Shown here: piece after piece, positions 1 to 7,680 of the stretch
Layout: every line of letters begins with the position of its first letter
Numbering within the stretch: position 1 is the stretch's first letter
Assembly (NCBI GenBank): GCA_013139225.1
Contig: WTBG01000073.1
Coordinates: 1 to 17,413 of the forward strand
Reading direction: 5' to 3'
Source of the DNA: Deltaproteobacteria bacterium
GTDB taxonomy: Bacteria; Desulfobacterota; WTBG01
DNA length: 17,413 nt
Position numbers and translations under genes: made by a program
The notes under the pieces: model-generated
Seen by the model: only the letters and a program-made list of their open reading frames with translations
The model's database searches: none
Told to the model about the DNA's origin: nothing

Positions 1-992
1 ACAAGGGCCAGGCTTAAGGCATTTGCCGCCTTCCACCCACAACAAAAGGCACCCATATTGCCCATCTCCTGGATCCAGGCAGCGTCTCCTATAATAAGCA
101 CACCGTCATGGTAAGGATCTTTAATCGGGCTATTGAGATTGACCACACACGATTGGACTTCACCCGTTTTTCGTGCCTTCTTAAACCAGGTAGAGTACAC
201 TTTGTCCTCATTCATAAATTTATTCAATTCCTCTAAAAGGTTCACTTCGGGATTACGGGTGAAATGATCTACATGAAATCTTCCTTCATAACAGATAGGA
301 AGTATATCAAAAACCCCATAGTCGGTAAGTATAAAGAGGAACCCGTCGATCTCCTCAGGCGGCTCAACATTTTCTAGGGTAAGGGTGAGGTATTTAGAGG
401 TTCCCAGGAATTTCCTCTGTTTATTCATGCCCAGGATTCTGGTGATGCGGGAGTTTATCCCGTCTGCTGCGATAACATACTTAGCCACAAATTCATTCTC
501 ATCTGCGGTAATCTTCCACTTTTCACCACTCTTTTCTATATGGGTAAAGTTTTTCCCTAAATAGACATCGACATCCTGTTTTTTTTCAATCTCATCTAAT
601 ATTCCTTTCAAAAGCAAACCTTTATCAAGGGCAACACCTACCCTGTTTTTCTCCGGATCCTTTCTCAGCTCCTTCCAATCTCCAAAAGTGATGTAATTAC
701 CGCCCGGTGAACAGACACGGAACCCATAGAGGCTCTTGATTGGACCATCGTAACTGAGCGAAAAACCACTGGTAGGAAAACAAAACCTCTTGTCCCGTGG
801 ATTATAGGTCAACATCTGTTTAAAAAGATAGCTTTTCAACCCTAATGCCCCCCCGTCTGTCCTCCTCGTTATCGATATATCTTTTCTTCTTTCTATCAGG
901 GCCGTTTTGATACCGTTTTCTCCTGCTACCTTCGCAGCCATTAAACCTGCCGGGCCAGCACCTACTACTACTAGATCATATCTTTTTGCCAT
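1..992 (-). CDS. FAD-dependent oxidoreductase, geranylgeranyl reductase family, copy 1 (3' end outside window)
   Basis: I read about 330 codons from ATG at 992 to the window edge, so the C-terminus is missing. The N-terminus MAKRYDLVVVGAGPAG is a Rossmann dinucleotide-binding motif (GxGxxG at residues 11-16), followed by an ERR acidic/basic end of strand 2. Further motifs are AADGINSR in the middle and GDAAW followed by CGWKAAN near the right-hand part, the second FAD-contacting motif of this flavoprotein superfamily. Family members reduce isoprenoid or other C=C bonds using reduced ferredoxin or NAD(P)H; the substrate here is unknown. The start is supported by AGAGGGGAG upstream. It lies 28 bp downstream of the ferredoxin gene, so the two are very likely one operon, with the ferredoxin as probable electron donor (inference). 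It is a clear paralogue of the 1407-2738 product: the segments SYDGP, GDAAW and CGWKAAN are shared in order. Confidence 0.85.
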   Translation of the reverse strand, partial: MAKRYDLVVVGAGPAGLMAAKVAGENGIKTALIERRKDISITRRTDGGALGLKSYLFKQMLTYNPRDKRFCFPTSGFSLSYDGPIKSLYGFRVCSPGGNYITFGDWKELRKDPEKNRVGVALDKGLLLKGILDEIEKKQDVDVYLGKNFTHIEKSGEKWKITADENEFVAKYVIAADGINSRITRILGMNKQRKFLGTSKYLTLTLENVEPPEEIDGFLFILTDYGVFDILPICYEGRFHVDHFTRNPEVNLLEELNKFMNEDKVYSTWFKKARKTGEVQSCVVNLNSPIKDPYHDGVLIIGDAAWIQEMGNMGAFCCGWKAANALSLAL

Positions 993-1020
993 GTTTTTAC
1001 TCCCCTCTTGGAACAACTAT

Positions 1021-1197
1021 TTATTCTTTTTCTTCATAAGGTGCACTCATAGGACAAACCTTGATACAAATACTACATCCTGTGCAAAGATCATCATTGA
1101 TTGTAAGAACATCATTGATCATGCTTATTGCTATGACAGGGCAAAGATCAATACATCCACCACATCCCGTACACTTGTTCGAATCTATCTTGACCAT
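1021..1197 (-). CDS. Small 2x[4Fe-4S] ferredoxin
   Basis: This is a 58-residue protein read directly from the minus strand. It contains CTGCGGCIDLCP and CTGCSICIKVCP, two complete CxxCxxCxxxCP motifs (Cys 9, 12, 15, 19 and 38, 41, 44, 48), which is the classic bacterial 8-iron ferredoxin fold. Almost nothing lies outside the fold, so it is a soluble low-potential electron carrier in the cytoplasm. The start codon at 1197 is preceded by AGAAAGGA at good spacing. It is followed after 23 bp by the ribosome-binding stretch and start of the flavoprotein reductase at 992. That order (ferredoxin then reductase) suggests it is the dedicated donor for the reductase. The plus-strand frame covering the same stretch has no recognisable content and is a shadow. 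Confidence 0.93.
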   Translation of the reverse strand: MVKIDSNKCTGCGGCIDLCPVIAISMINDVLTINDDLCTGCSICIKVCPMSAPYEEKE

Positions 1198-1235
1198 ACT
1201 ACTTTCCTTTCTCTGATGGTTATTTCAAACTATAG

Positions 1236-1255
1236 TAATGACTTCTGGGTCATTA
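1236..1255. promoter_or_regulatory. Inverted repeat, possible operator in front of the ferredoxin gene
   Basis: There are perfect 7-base arms, TAATGAC and GTCATTA, with a 6-base gap. The site lies at the predicted transcription start of the ferredoxin-reductase operon, just downstream of the candidate -10 at 1258-1263, a position suited to repression. A second half-related pair, TGACA and TGTCA, lies at 1269-1284 and overlaps the -35. Binding by a regulator is inference. Confidence 0.35.
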
Positions 1256-1257
1256 TG

Positions 1258-1285
1258 AATTTATAAAATGACATTAATTTGTCAA
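1258..1285 (-). promoter_or_regulatory. Candidate sigma-70 promoter of ferredoxin-reductase operon
   Basis: On the minus strand, -35 TTGACA (complement at 1280-1285), a 16 bp spacer and -10 TAAATT (1258-1263). The -35 is perfect and the -10 is weak. It stands about 60 bp upstream of the ferredoxin start, in the 209 bp gap after the 1407-2738 gene. Confidence 0.4.
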
Positions 1286-1406
1286 TCATTTTAAATTTTC
1301 CAGTGCGGGATTTGAGAATCAGATTAATCCGCATAGAGTTCTGCTGCTGGAGAAGATGTAATGAGCATTGCTATATGAAAATTTCCAATTTATATACCCC
1401 CAGTGA

Positions 1407-2738
1407 TCATTGTAATACTTTTAAAAGATCTTCAAGAGGTTCAGTGGCAATTTTCTGAAATTTCTCAAGAATTTCAGGACGCTCGGTTTGAATAACAGGT
1501 AAGCGCTCAAGGATGGCAGCGTTCATCAACTCTTCAAGTTTGTGAGGGTTGAGAGTGCAGGAAAGTGGTTTATCCAACAAGGAATACACGTAACGAACGT
1601 CTTCTGCATTGAGTACATAGAGCATTGCAAGACTTCTCAAATATCCTTTATAATCATATTGTAGAAACGAATCCTTCCACCAGGTAAGGTAGGTTTGGAC
1701 CCCTTCTCTGTTGGGTCGATTGTCTCTTAATGCCAGGGTTACCGTGTTGGCGGCCTTCCAACCGCACATGATGGAACCGGTGATCTCAGCCTCTATTGAC
1801 CAGGCTGCATCCCCAACGACAAGTACATTATCACAGTAGGGGTCTTCAATAGGCGACCAGAAGTTTAGAATAGCACTTTTCCTTTCTCTCAACTGGGCTT
1901 TTTCAAACCAGGAAGAAAAGGGGCTACTTTTCATAAACCTGTGGATTTCTTCCTCGTAATCAATGCGCTCATCTGCCGGACCGCCGGCGAAAAACCAGAA
2001 TGTTTCATCTCCCGTTGCCTTTGGGACGATACCGTAGGTAAGGGGAATACCATGTTTCTCCTCGAATATGTTGGTCATTTTATAGGTGTAGGGAGCCGGT
2101 AGGGATACCCCAGTCACCTCATAGGAAATTGTTGTTACGGTCCCATAGAATATTCTCTTCTTGTTTAAACCGAGAACATCTGCAATTCGTGAATTTAAAC
2201 CATCTGCAGCAATCACAAAGGTACCTTCAAAAGTATTATCGGTCATTGTAGTTACTGTAAGTGATTTTTCACTCCTTGTTACACCATTGACATTCATTCC
2301 GGGGATTATTTTAGCACCCATTTCTTCTGCCTCTCGCAGCATGCCCCTTAAGAGCGTTTCCTTGTCATACACTACTGATAAACGACCGCTGTCCCCTTTT
2401 CTCAGATTTTCTTCATAATCACCAATTTTCAGACACGCTTTTCCATCGGGTGCGTAGAGCATTTGCCCATAAAAATTCTTGTGTGGTCCATCATAACTTA
2501 CACTAAATCCATTTACCGGAAAAACCAACCTTTTCTGCTTATCATTAAAAAACATTCGTTCACCAAAGAGGTAGTCATCTTCAATGGCAAACATAGTCGC
2601 ACATGATCTTCCTATAGCCGGTATGTTTTTCTTTCTTTCCAGCAGTACTACCGAAAGACCGTTTTGTGCAGCAACCTTAGCAGCCATAATGCCGGCAGGA
2701 CCGGCTCCAACTACTATAAGATCATAGAATTTGGTCAT
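1407..2738 (-). CDS. FAD-dependent oxidoreductase, geranylgeranyl reductase family, copy 2
   Basis: A protein of 443 residues when started at 2738 (MTKFYDLIVVGAGPAG). I chose this start over the in-frame ATG at 2762 because GGAGGG sits 6 bases before it and because it aligns with the start of copy 1. It has GxGxxG at residues 11-16, an ERKK strand-2 end, AADGLNSR mid-protein, and GDAAW followed by CGWKAAN for FAD binding. The length of ~440 is usual for the family. It is a close paralogue of the partial protein at 1-992 along its whole readable length. The reaction is probably reduction of a C=C bond or a related flavin reaction in the cytoplasm; the substrate is not visible. It follows the molybdenum hydroxylase genes by 159 bp on the same strand, so it may belong to the same transcription unit or have its own weak promoter. 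Confidence 0.87.
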   Translation of the reverse strand: MTKFYDLIVVGAGPAGIMAAKVAAQNGLSVVLLERKKNIPAIGRSCATMFAIEDDYLFGERMFFNDKQKRLVFPVNGFSVSYDGPHKNFYGQMLYAPDGKACLKIGDYEENLRKGDSGRLSVVYDKETLLRGMLREAEEMGAKIIPGMNVNGVTRSEKSLTVTTMTDNTFEGTFVIAADGLNSRIADVLGLNKKRIFYGTVTTISYEVTGVSLPAPYTYKMTNIFEEKHGIPLTYGIVPKATGDETFWFFAGGPADERIDYEEEIHRFMKSSPFSSWFEKAQLRERKSAILNFWSPIEDPYCDNVLVVGDAAWSIEAEITGSIMCGWKAANTVTLALRDNRPNREGVQTYLTWWKDSFLQYDYKGYLRSLAMLYVLNAEDVRYVYSLLDKPLSCTLNPHKLEELMNAAILERLPVIQTERPEILEKFQKIATEPLEDLLKVLQ

Positions 2739-2897
2739 AGCGTTCCCTCCTAAGTGGGGCACTTAAAAAACTACAAACTTAGAGATAAGTGTGAAGTAAA
2801 TATGCATAAAAATATCAAGGTGTGGAATAAATTGTGCGACATAACTACATCGAGCATTAATAGTGGTGGTTTACATTTCCCCCTGAGACAAGCACCA

Positions 2898-5003
2898 TTA
2901 ACTAAATTCGTAAAGACTAATCGGTAAATACCTAACTCTGTGTCCAGTAGCAGCAAAGATTGCATTGGTTACTGCCGGAGCGATAGGTGGAACGCCGATT
3001 TCTCCTACACCCGAAGGTCTGGCATCACTTTTAATAATTGTGGTTTTAACGAGGGGGGCATCAATCATGGTAATCAGCGGATAATCATGAAAATTCGACT
3101 GCCGCACGCGGCCATTCTCAATAGTGATCTCACCATAGAGAGCTGCGGTTAATCCGAAGATAACGGCACCTTCTATTTGGGCTTCTACAATGTCTGGATT
3201 CACCACGCCACCACAGTCGAGAGCACAGTAAACCGTGTGGACTCTAATTTCACCTCCCGAATCAACCGACACCTCAGCAATCTGAGCCAGTACAGATGCG
3301 CCGTGCAAAGCCAATGCCACTCCCTGAGCAGCCCCCGGAACAACGGGTTGACCCCAGTTTGCCATTTCTGCAACTCTCTCCAGCACTGCAAGCCTCCGTT
3401 CATTGTTTTTAAGATGTTCTCCTCTAAATGTTAAAGGGTCCTCTCCTGCCGCACCGGCTAGTTCATCAACAAAACTTTCAACAAAAAACACGTTCTGGGA
3501 GGACCCTATCGAACGCCACCATCCGATGGGAACACCAAAATCGGATTCAACGTAGTGTGCACTCATATTGGGGACATCATAGGGTAGAGGTGAAAAGCCG
3601 GCGGTTGACATGAAGTCGAAGAACCCTCCTGCCATTAGTGAAGGCCCAGCACTTTTCCCTATCCAGCTGACAATTCCGGTACTCTCACCGATGCCACCTT
3701 TTAGCTCTGCTTTAAACGCTGGCCGGTAATAATCATGTTGCATATCTTCTTGCCTCGACCAGATGACCTTTACTGGCTTACCTACAGCCTTGGAAGCCAA
3801 AACGGCCTGGGTGACATAATCAGATTCAACCTTGCGACCAAACCCTCCACCCAGGTGGGTGGGATAGACTTCGATCGAAGAAACATCAAGACCTGTGTTC
3901 GCTCTTGTTACAGCCTGCACTATGCGAGCCCCCTGGGTGGGAACCCACACCTCGCAGCTTTCAGGAGTAACCTTTGCGGTGCAGGTCATAGGCTCCATGG
4001 CAGCATGAGCTAAAAAGGGCACCACATAAAGAGCTTCTACTTTTATGGGTGCAGATTCCATAGCAGCAATAGGGTCGCCGATTAACCTTACCTGTGAACC
4101 AGGCGTGCTAAGGTCCTGTGTGAGCTGCTGAGAGATATCTTCACTGCTGAGAGCTTCCATCTCTTCTGGAATGTGGAAATCAATTTCAAGAGACTGAGCT
4201 ACCTTTTCAGCTTCCCAATAACTCTTCGCAACGACAGCAACCCCTCCGGGAATCTCTAGAATGGCTTCGGCAGTAGTGCCTTCAATAATTGAGGGATCAA
4301 AATGGGCGACCTGTCCTCCAAAGACTGGTGACTGCCTCACTGCTGCGTATAACATTTCAGGAACTTTAACATCTGTACCAAAAACAGATCTCCCCTCGAT
4401 ATGATCCGGTGTGTCTAACCGATCAAGGGGCTGACCGATTATGCTGAATGCACTTGGATCTTTTAGTTGCGGGTTTTCAGGAATAGGAAGTAAATTAGCT
4501 TCTTCTGCTAATGCACCATACGTAATGCTTCTCATGGTGGAATGAGTTATAAAGCTGTTTCTCGCTGTTAAGCTCTCTGGCTCAACCTGCCACCTTTGGG
4601 CACAAGCGGTAACCAGCATTTCTTTAGCAGCAGCTCCCATCTCTCTCAGGGGTTCAAACATCGTACTAATGGAGGTACTCCCCCCAGTTATTCCACTCAC
4701 CCCCATTGCCCCACTGATAGAATAGTCTCCCAGTTCCCCTCTCAATGCAAACGTAACCTTTGTCCAGTCTGCTTCAAGCTCTTCGGCTACGATCATAGGA
4801 AGTGCGGTGGAAACACCCTGACCCATTTCGGCTTTGGGAACCATAATGGTTATCCAGTTGTCTTCAGAGATAGTGAGCCAGACGGTAACGTTTGAAAATT
4901 TTCTATCGAAGGGCCAGGGCCCAATACTACACCCAAGGGTAAGTCCGGTGAGACCAAGAGTTGTGGTTTTCAAAAAGGTCCGGCGGGTCAATTGAATTTC
5001 CAT
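2898..5003 (-). CDS. Molybdenum hydroxylase large (molybdopterin-binding) subunit, IorB-like, Tat-exported
   Basis: A 701-residue protein of the xanthine dehydrogenase/aldehyde oxidase superfamily, of the type of isoquinoline 1-oxidoreductase beta subunit. Start 5003 is preferred over the ATG at 5036: AAGGTG lies just upstream, and the Tat motif TRRTFLK with a hydrophobic stretch then falls at the extreme N-terminus. MGQGVST (about residue 60), THLGGGFGRK (about 382-391) and GVGEIG near residue 668 are typical of the molybdopterin-cytosine-dinucleotide site; the Glu of GVGE is the conserved catalytic base. The family hydroxylates N-heterocyclic aromatics or aldehydes using water as oxygen donor. 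The Tat signal implies periplasmic location, with the small subunit carried along. It follows the small subunit by 10 bases. The substrate cannot be read from sequence. Confidence 0.9.
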   Translation of the reverse strand: MEIQLTRRTFLKTTTLGLTGLTLGCSIGPWPFDRKFSNVTVWLTISEDNWITIMVPKAEMGQGVSTALPMIVAEELEADWTKVTFALRGELGDYSISGAMGVSGITGGSTSISTMFEPLREMGAAAKEMLVTACAQRWQVEPESLTARNSFITHSTMRSITYGALAEEANLLPIPENPQLKDPSAFSIIGQPLDRLDTPDHIEGRSVFGTDVKVPEMLYAAVRQSPVFGGQVAHFDPSIIEGTTAEAILEIPGGVAVVAKSYWEAEKVAQSLEIDFHIPEEMEALSSEDISQQLTQDLSTPGSQVRLIGDPIAAMESAPIKVEALYVVPFLAHAAMEPMTCTAKVTPESCEVWVPTQGARIVQAVTRANTGLDVSSIEVYPTHLGGGFGRKVESDYVTQAVLASKAVGKPVKVIWSRQEDMQHDYYRPAFKAELKGGIGESTGIVSWIGKSAGPSLMAGGFFDFMSTAGFSPLPYDVPNMSAHYVESDFGVPIGWWRSIGSSQNVFFVESFVDELAGAAGEDPLTFRGEHLKNNERRLAVLERVAEMANWGQPVVPGAAQGVALALHGASVLAQIAEVSVDSGGEIRVHTVYCALDCGGVVNPDIVEAQIEGAVIFGLTAALYGEITIENGRVRQSNFHDYPLITMIDAPLVKTTIIKSDARPSGVGEIGVPPIAPAVTNAIFAATGHRVRYLPISLYEFS

Positions 5004-5013
5004 CTCATCACCT

Positions 5014-5472
5014 TCACAAATTAATGTTAGTAGCAACTTTTTTAATGGCTGACCTGATTCTCTGATAGGTACCGCAACGGCAGAGGTTAGTCATAGTTTC
5101 ATCAATATCCTCATCAGATGGGTCCGAATTATTAGAGAGCAGATAAGTTGCCTTCATGATTTGTCCCGGTTGACAATAGCCACACTGGGAGACCTTCTCC
5201 TCAATCCAGGCCTCTTTAACAGATCTTCCTATCTTACTATTAAGGCCCTCAATAGTAGTAACTTTCATTCTGCCGACAGACTCTACTTTAAGCGTGCACG
5301 AGGGGGAAGCAATACCATCTAAAAACACGGTGCAACTTCCGCATATGCCAATTCCACAACTATATTTAGTCCCGCACATGCCAATATCTTCCCGTAATAC
5401 CCATAAGAGGGGCTTTTGGGGATCAACATCAACAGTATAAAATTTCCTATTCACATTTATACTAAATTTCAC
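5014..5472 (-). CDS. Molybdenum hydroxylase small subunit with two [2Fe-2S] clusters, IorA-like
   Basis: A 152-residue protein. A plant-ferredoxin-type domain carries Cys 39, 44, 47 and 59 (SCGIGICGSC ... C). A helical all-alpha domain carries Cys 97 and 100 (QCGYCQPG) and Cys 131 and 133 (NLCRCGTY). The two clusters pass electrons from the molybdenum site of the partner subunit to an outside acceptor. The length is standard for the family. The start codon is GTG (5472-5470), supported by AGGAG 7 bases upstream. It lacks its own signal peptide, so export would rely on complex formation with the Tat-bearing large subunit encoded 10 bases downstream. There is no FAD subunit nearby, as expected for the IorAB two-subunit type, whose acceptor is often a cytochrome. 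Confidence 0.92.
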   Translation of the reverse strand: MKFSINVNRKFYTVDVDPQKPLLWVLREDIGMCGTKYSCGIGICGSCTVFLDGIASPSCTLKVESVGRMKVTTIEGLNSKIGRSVKEAWIEEKVSQCGYCQPGQIMKATYLLSNNSDPSDEDIDETMTNLCRCGTYQRIRSAIKKVATNINL

Positions 5473-5568
5473 AAACTATCTCCTCATGATTATTATATAT
5501 AATTTTTCATTCTTCTCAAATATCTATAGCATAACCCCTAAGCTAATGAAGTTTTATTGGTATAGTTC

Positions 5569-5596
5569 TTTATAACACAAGAAGTCTTATTGTCAA
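5569..5596 (-). promoter_or_regulatory. Candidate sigma-70 promoter of the molybdenum hydroxylase operon
   Basis: Minus strand -35 TTGACA (complement at 5591-5596), 16 bp spacer, -10 TATAAA (5569-5574), giving a leader of about 90 bases before the GTG start at 5472. It does not share the extra conserved bases of the three-copy module found at 7271-7322, 8230-8279 and 12751-12803. Confidence 0.45.
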
Positions 5597-5809
5597 AGGT
5601 CAAAGGCAACCCAGAATGATATGAGAGAGCTTAGGAGTGAAGGTTGAGGATGAATAACAAATAACGTGGTTTGTAATAATCCACGCCATTTAAAACTTTT
5701 AGTAAAGGTCTCGATACCGTATGTTGGGGTGTTCAAAATAAGCAAAATAGTGTAGGATACTTGCAAACAGAAAGTCTCCTTCAGACAAATTTTACCGTAA
5801 CATGCATTT

Positions 5810-5917
5810 GAGATTGTCGAAAAACCCTAAAATATCAATTTTGCACTTTGTAACTAATTGATTTTATTACACCAAAAATTAAGCAAAGTGGCAAATTTGG
5901 ACTTTTTCGACAGTCTC
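5810..5917 (+). mobile_element. MITE-like element, copy A (108 bp)
   Basis: The element starts GAGATTGTCGAAAAA and ends TTTTTCGACAGTCTC, giving 15 bp terminal inverted repeats with one mismatch. It has no coding capacity. It is flanked by TTT on both sides, a possible 3 bp target duplication. Its sequence matches the reverse complement of the element at 12919-13025: both ends (about 23 and 27 bp) and a core around TTTGTAACTA are nearly identical, while the stretches between them have diverged. This pattern fits a non-autonomous element mobilised by a transposase encoded elsewhere. Confidence 0.8.
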
Positions 5918-5924
5918 TTTGCTA

Positions 5925-5964
5925 ATATCAACTTTTTAGGACTTCGTTTCTTTTGAGTTGATAT
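5925..5964 (+). repeat. Inverted repeat next to MITE copy A
   Basis: Perfect 9-base arms ATATCAACT and AGTTGATAT with a 22-base loop, followed 11 bases later by a run of seven T at 5976-5982. It could act as a weak terminator for plus-strand transcription or be a regulatory hairpin. The T run is too distant for a textbook terminator. Confidence 0.4.
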
Positions 5965-6110
5965 CAGAGAATTAGTTTTTTTGCTGAATAAAGGAGAAAC
6001 AATATATGGAGTTGTGTTTAACAACCGGAATCAGCTGCACATTTGTATTCTCTAGCTTTGAGGCTATTTACACCAAGTCCGGAGATGTCAGCGCCTGGCA
6101 CCAGCCACCC

Positions 6111-7211
6111 TTAGAAGTCCCACACGTCCCCGTAGCGAATCTCATTATTGGCCAGCATCTCGGGTATCAGGGCCTCGATCTCGGCGTCGGAACGCCCCTT
6201 TAAGCTCGCCATGCGCGGGGACCAGCTCAGGGTATCCCGGTAGAGACCGGACTCACGGCATTTATCTACGTAGCGCTGGAGACTCGCTTCACCGGTATTG
6301 CCGTCCCGCACTGAGGTGGCGGCAACATCGCCGGCGTTGCGGCCGGAAACAATCGCATGGGTGATGCTGGTAAAACCGGCGGCGTCACCCACTAGTATCA
6401 GGTTGGTCTTAACGGGGTGCTCCAGTTTGCTCCCACCCGCGGAACCCACCACGTAGCCGAAGATCTGAACCGGGTGCGCGTCTCTGAATTTACATCCGGC
6501 GAAGGAGTCGCCGCTCAAGAGTCGGCGGTACCAGTTCATGTCCGTGAAGCCGATGATTCCCTCATGCTGATTACTGGTCCAGAGAACGTTGATGCCCATC
6601 TCGAACGTTGCGCCGAGGTAGGTCTCGATCACGCCAGGCTCGATGTCGCGGATGCCCACCAAATCAACCAGGAAACCACCGAAAGGAGTCTCGTCAGGCT
6701 GGGTGAGCTTCTCCTGCTTGGGGATTCCAGAAAGCCTGCCCTTGGTGCCTGAAGCGACGATCACCACTTGGCCGAGCACTACAGGCATGTCGCCTGAGGC
6801 CGTTGTCACGCCCCGGGTGTGGGCTTTCTCTTTATAGAGGCCAGTGACCCGTGTGTTCAAAACGATCTCGGCTCCGGCCAATGCAGCCTGACGTGCGAGT
6901 TCCCGGTCAAATTCATCCCGTTGCACTTGGTAGGCACTCTCAGCCGGTAGTGGTGTCTCTTTGATTACCTTGCCTGATGGCGCGAAATAGCGACGGCTCC
7001 GGTATTCACAGACGATAACGCGTGGATCCAGGTCCTTGAGGATTTCCCGTGTGAAGCTAGAGCTATGGAGCCTGCCGGGGCAGTGTCGGGGAGATCCGAT
7101 GGCCTGGTGCTCCTCGATCAGGATAACCCTGACACCATGCCGGCTCGCCGCTTTGGCCGCAGCGCAGCCCGCTGGCCCGGCCCCGACCACTATAACGTCA
7201 TATTCCTTCAT
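6111..7211 (-). CDS. FAD-dependent oxidoreductase, geranylgeranyl reductase family, divergent copy 3
   Basis: A 366-residue protein. It has the N-terminal Rossmann motif GAGPAG (residues 10-15), the EEHQAIG end of strand 2, a C-terminal half with ILVGDAAGF for the second FAD contact, and a short helical tail. It is shorter than copies 1 and 2 (~440) and lacks their CGWKAAN block, so it belongs to a different branch of the family. The gene is visibly more GC-rich than the flavoprotein genes at 1-2738, as is the UbiD gene at 11033-12694, which hints at acquisition from another source. The start has AAGGGG upstream. It carries promoter-module copy P1 about 80 bases upstream, shared with the flavodoxin-like and UbiD genes. 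A role reducing a product of that pathway is inference. Confidence 0.83.
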   Translation of the reverse strand: MKEYDVIVVGAGPAGCAAAKAASRHGVRVILIEEHQAIGSPRHCPGRLHSSSFTREILKDLDPRVIVCEYRSRRYFAPSGKVIKETPLPAESAYQVQRDEFDRELARQAALAGAEIVLNTRVTGLYKEKAHTRGVTTASGDMPVVLGQVVIVASGTKGRLSGIPKQEKLTQPDETPFGGFLVDLVGIRDIEPGVIETYLGATFEMGINVLWTSNQHEGIIGFTDMNWYRRLLSGDSFAGCKFRDAHPVQIFGYVVGSAGGSKLEHPVKTNLILVGDAAGFTSITHAIVSGRNAGDVAATSVRDGNTGEASLQRYVDKCRESGLYRDTLSWSPRMASLKGRSDAEIEALIPEMLANNEIRYGDVWDF

Positions 7212-7270
7212 TTTCTACACCCCTTCCGGTTATATAAACTTTGTTCCCAATTGATAATTGATTGGATTGA

Positions 7271-7322
7271 AGAACTCGCTTTTTGATGGGATAAGTATAG
7301 GAAGGTTCCTCTTGTGTGTCAA
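7271..7322 (-). promoter_or_regulatory. Promoter module P1 (in front of flavoprotein 3)
   Basis: Minus strand -35 TTGACA (7317-7322), spacer exactly 17 bp starting CACAAG, -10 TATACT (7294-7299), then TATCCCATCAAAAAGCGA and TTCTT. Both boxes are consensus or nearly so. The extra conserved bases around them recur in P2 and P3. The predicted leader is ~76 bases. Confidence 0.8.
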
Positions 7323-7327
7323 GGTCA

Positions 7328-7349
7328 AAGCCATAACAAGATATGGCTT
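7328..7349. repeat. Inverted repeat directly upstream of promoter P1
   Basis: Perfect 8-base arms AAGCCATA and TATGGCTT with a 6-base loop, ending 5 bases upstream of the -35 box, at about -40 to -62. The position suits an activator site. It is not present at P2 or P3. Confidence 0.4.
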
Positions 7350-7680
7350 GGCCGAGCTCAGCCAGGCTGATGGGGTAGGTTTAACATTCTGGAGAAATTA
7401 ACAGACAGGAATCATGAAGAGAATATCGGCAAACTTTATGCCTGATAAGAGAATTTTATGCAAACCACTTCCTTGAAACCTGTGCCGCCTTTTTTACATA
7501 TAGGCCTCAAAAGGATAGTCAGGATCTGAGTAGTCATCAGCTAAGGGGTGGGATTTGAGAATGTGAGTAGTCTTATATATTTGCGAAACAGGCACAACAT
7601 GTATTAGTATCTTCAATGAGAAAAGAAAAAAGTGGGATGTAGGTGAATAGCCAACTTACAAGTAGTTTTTTGACTCCCAT
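7350..7680. other. Non-coding stretch between flavoprotein 3 and the flavodoxin-like gene
   Basis: No gene or RNA recognised. It contains a 13-base palindrome, TCAGCC and GGCTGA around a central A (7358-7370). It also shares the 13-mer GGGATTTGAGAAT (about 7550) with the gap at about 1307, which may be chance. Confidence 0.45.

Larger units (their letters stand above)
5597..6110. other. Non-coding stretch between molybdenum hydroxylase operon and flavoprotein 3
   Basis: No convincing gene. It holds a MITE-like element (5810-5917), a small inverted repeat with CGTGG and CCACG arms (about 5664-5684), and a longer inverted repeat at 5925-5964. An ATG at 6006 on the plus strand has a good AAAGGAG ahead of it, but its frame soon runs antisense through the 6111-7211 gene and shows no recognisable protein. 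Confidence 0.6.

Noticed and set aside
907..1266. 119-codon plus-strand frame over the ferredoxin gene
   Set aside because: It runs antisense to an unmistakable 8-iron ferredoxin and the start of a flavoprotein gene, and its translation has no recognisable features.
1303..1333. Terminator after the 1407-2738 gene (TGCGG ... CCGCA pairing)
   Set aside because: The stem is interrupted by a bulge and lacks a T run on the minus strand; evidence is too weak to list.
2771..2965. 64-codon minus-strand frame overlapping the 3' end of the molybdenum hydroxylase gene
   Set aside because: It starts inside the large-subunit gene in another frame, has no ribosome-binding site, and its translation is low-complexity and hydrophobic.
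5810..5917. Rho-independent terminator or non-coding RNA gene
   Set aside because: The hairpin-forming ends match a second copy at 12919-13025 that has its own flanking duplication, so a small mobile element explains it better.
7550..7562. Shared 13-mer GGGATTTGAGAAT with about 1307-1319 as a repeat family
   Set aside because: Only 13 bases match and flanks differ; chance or a common short word cannot be excluded.
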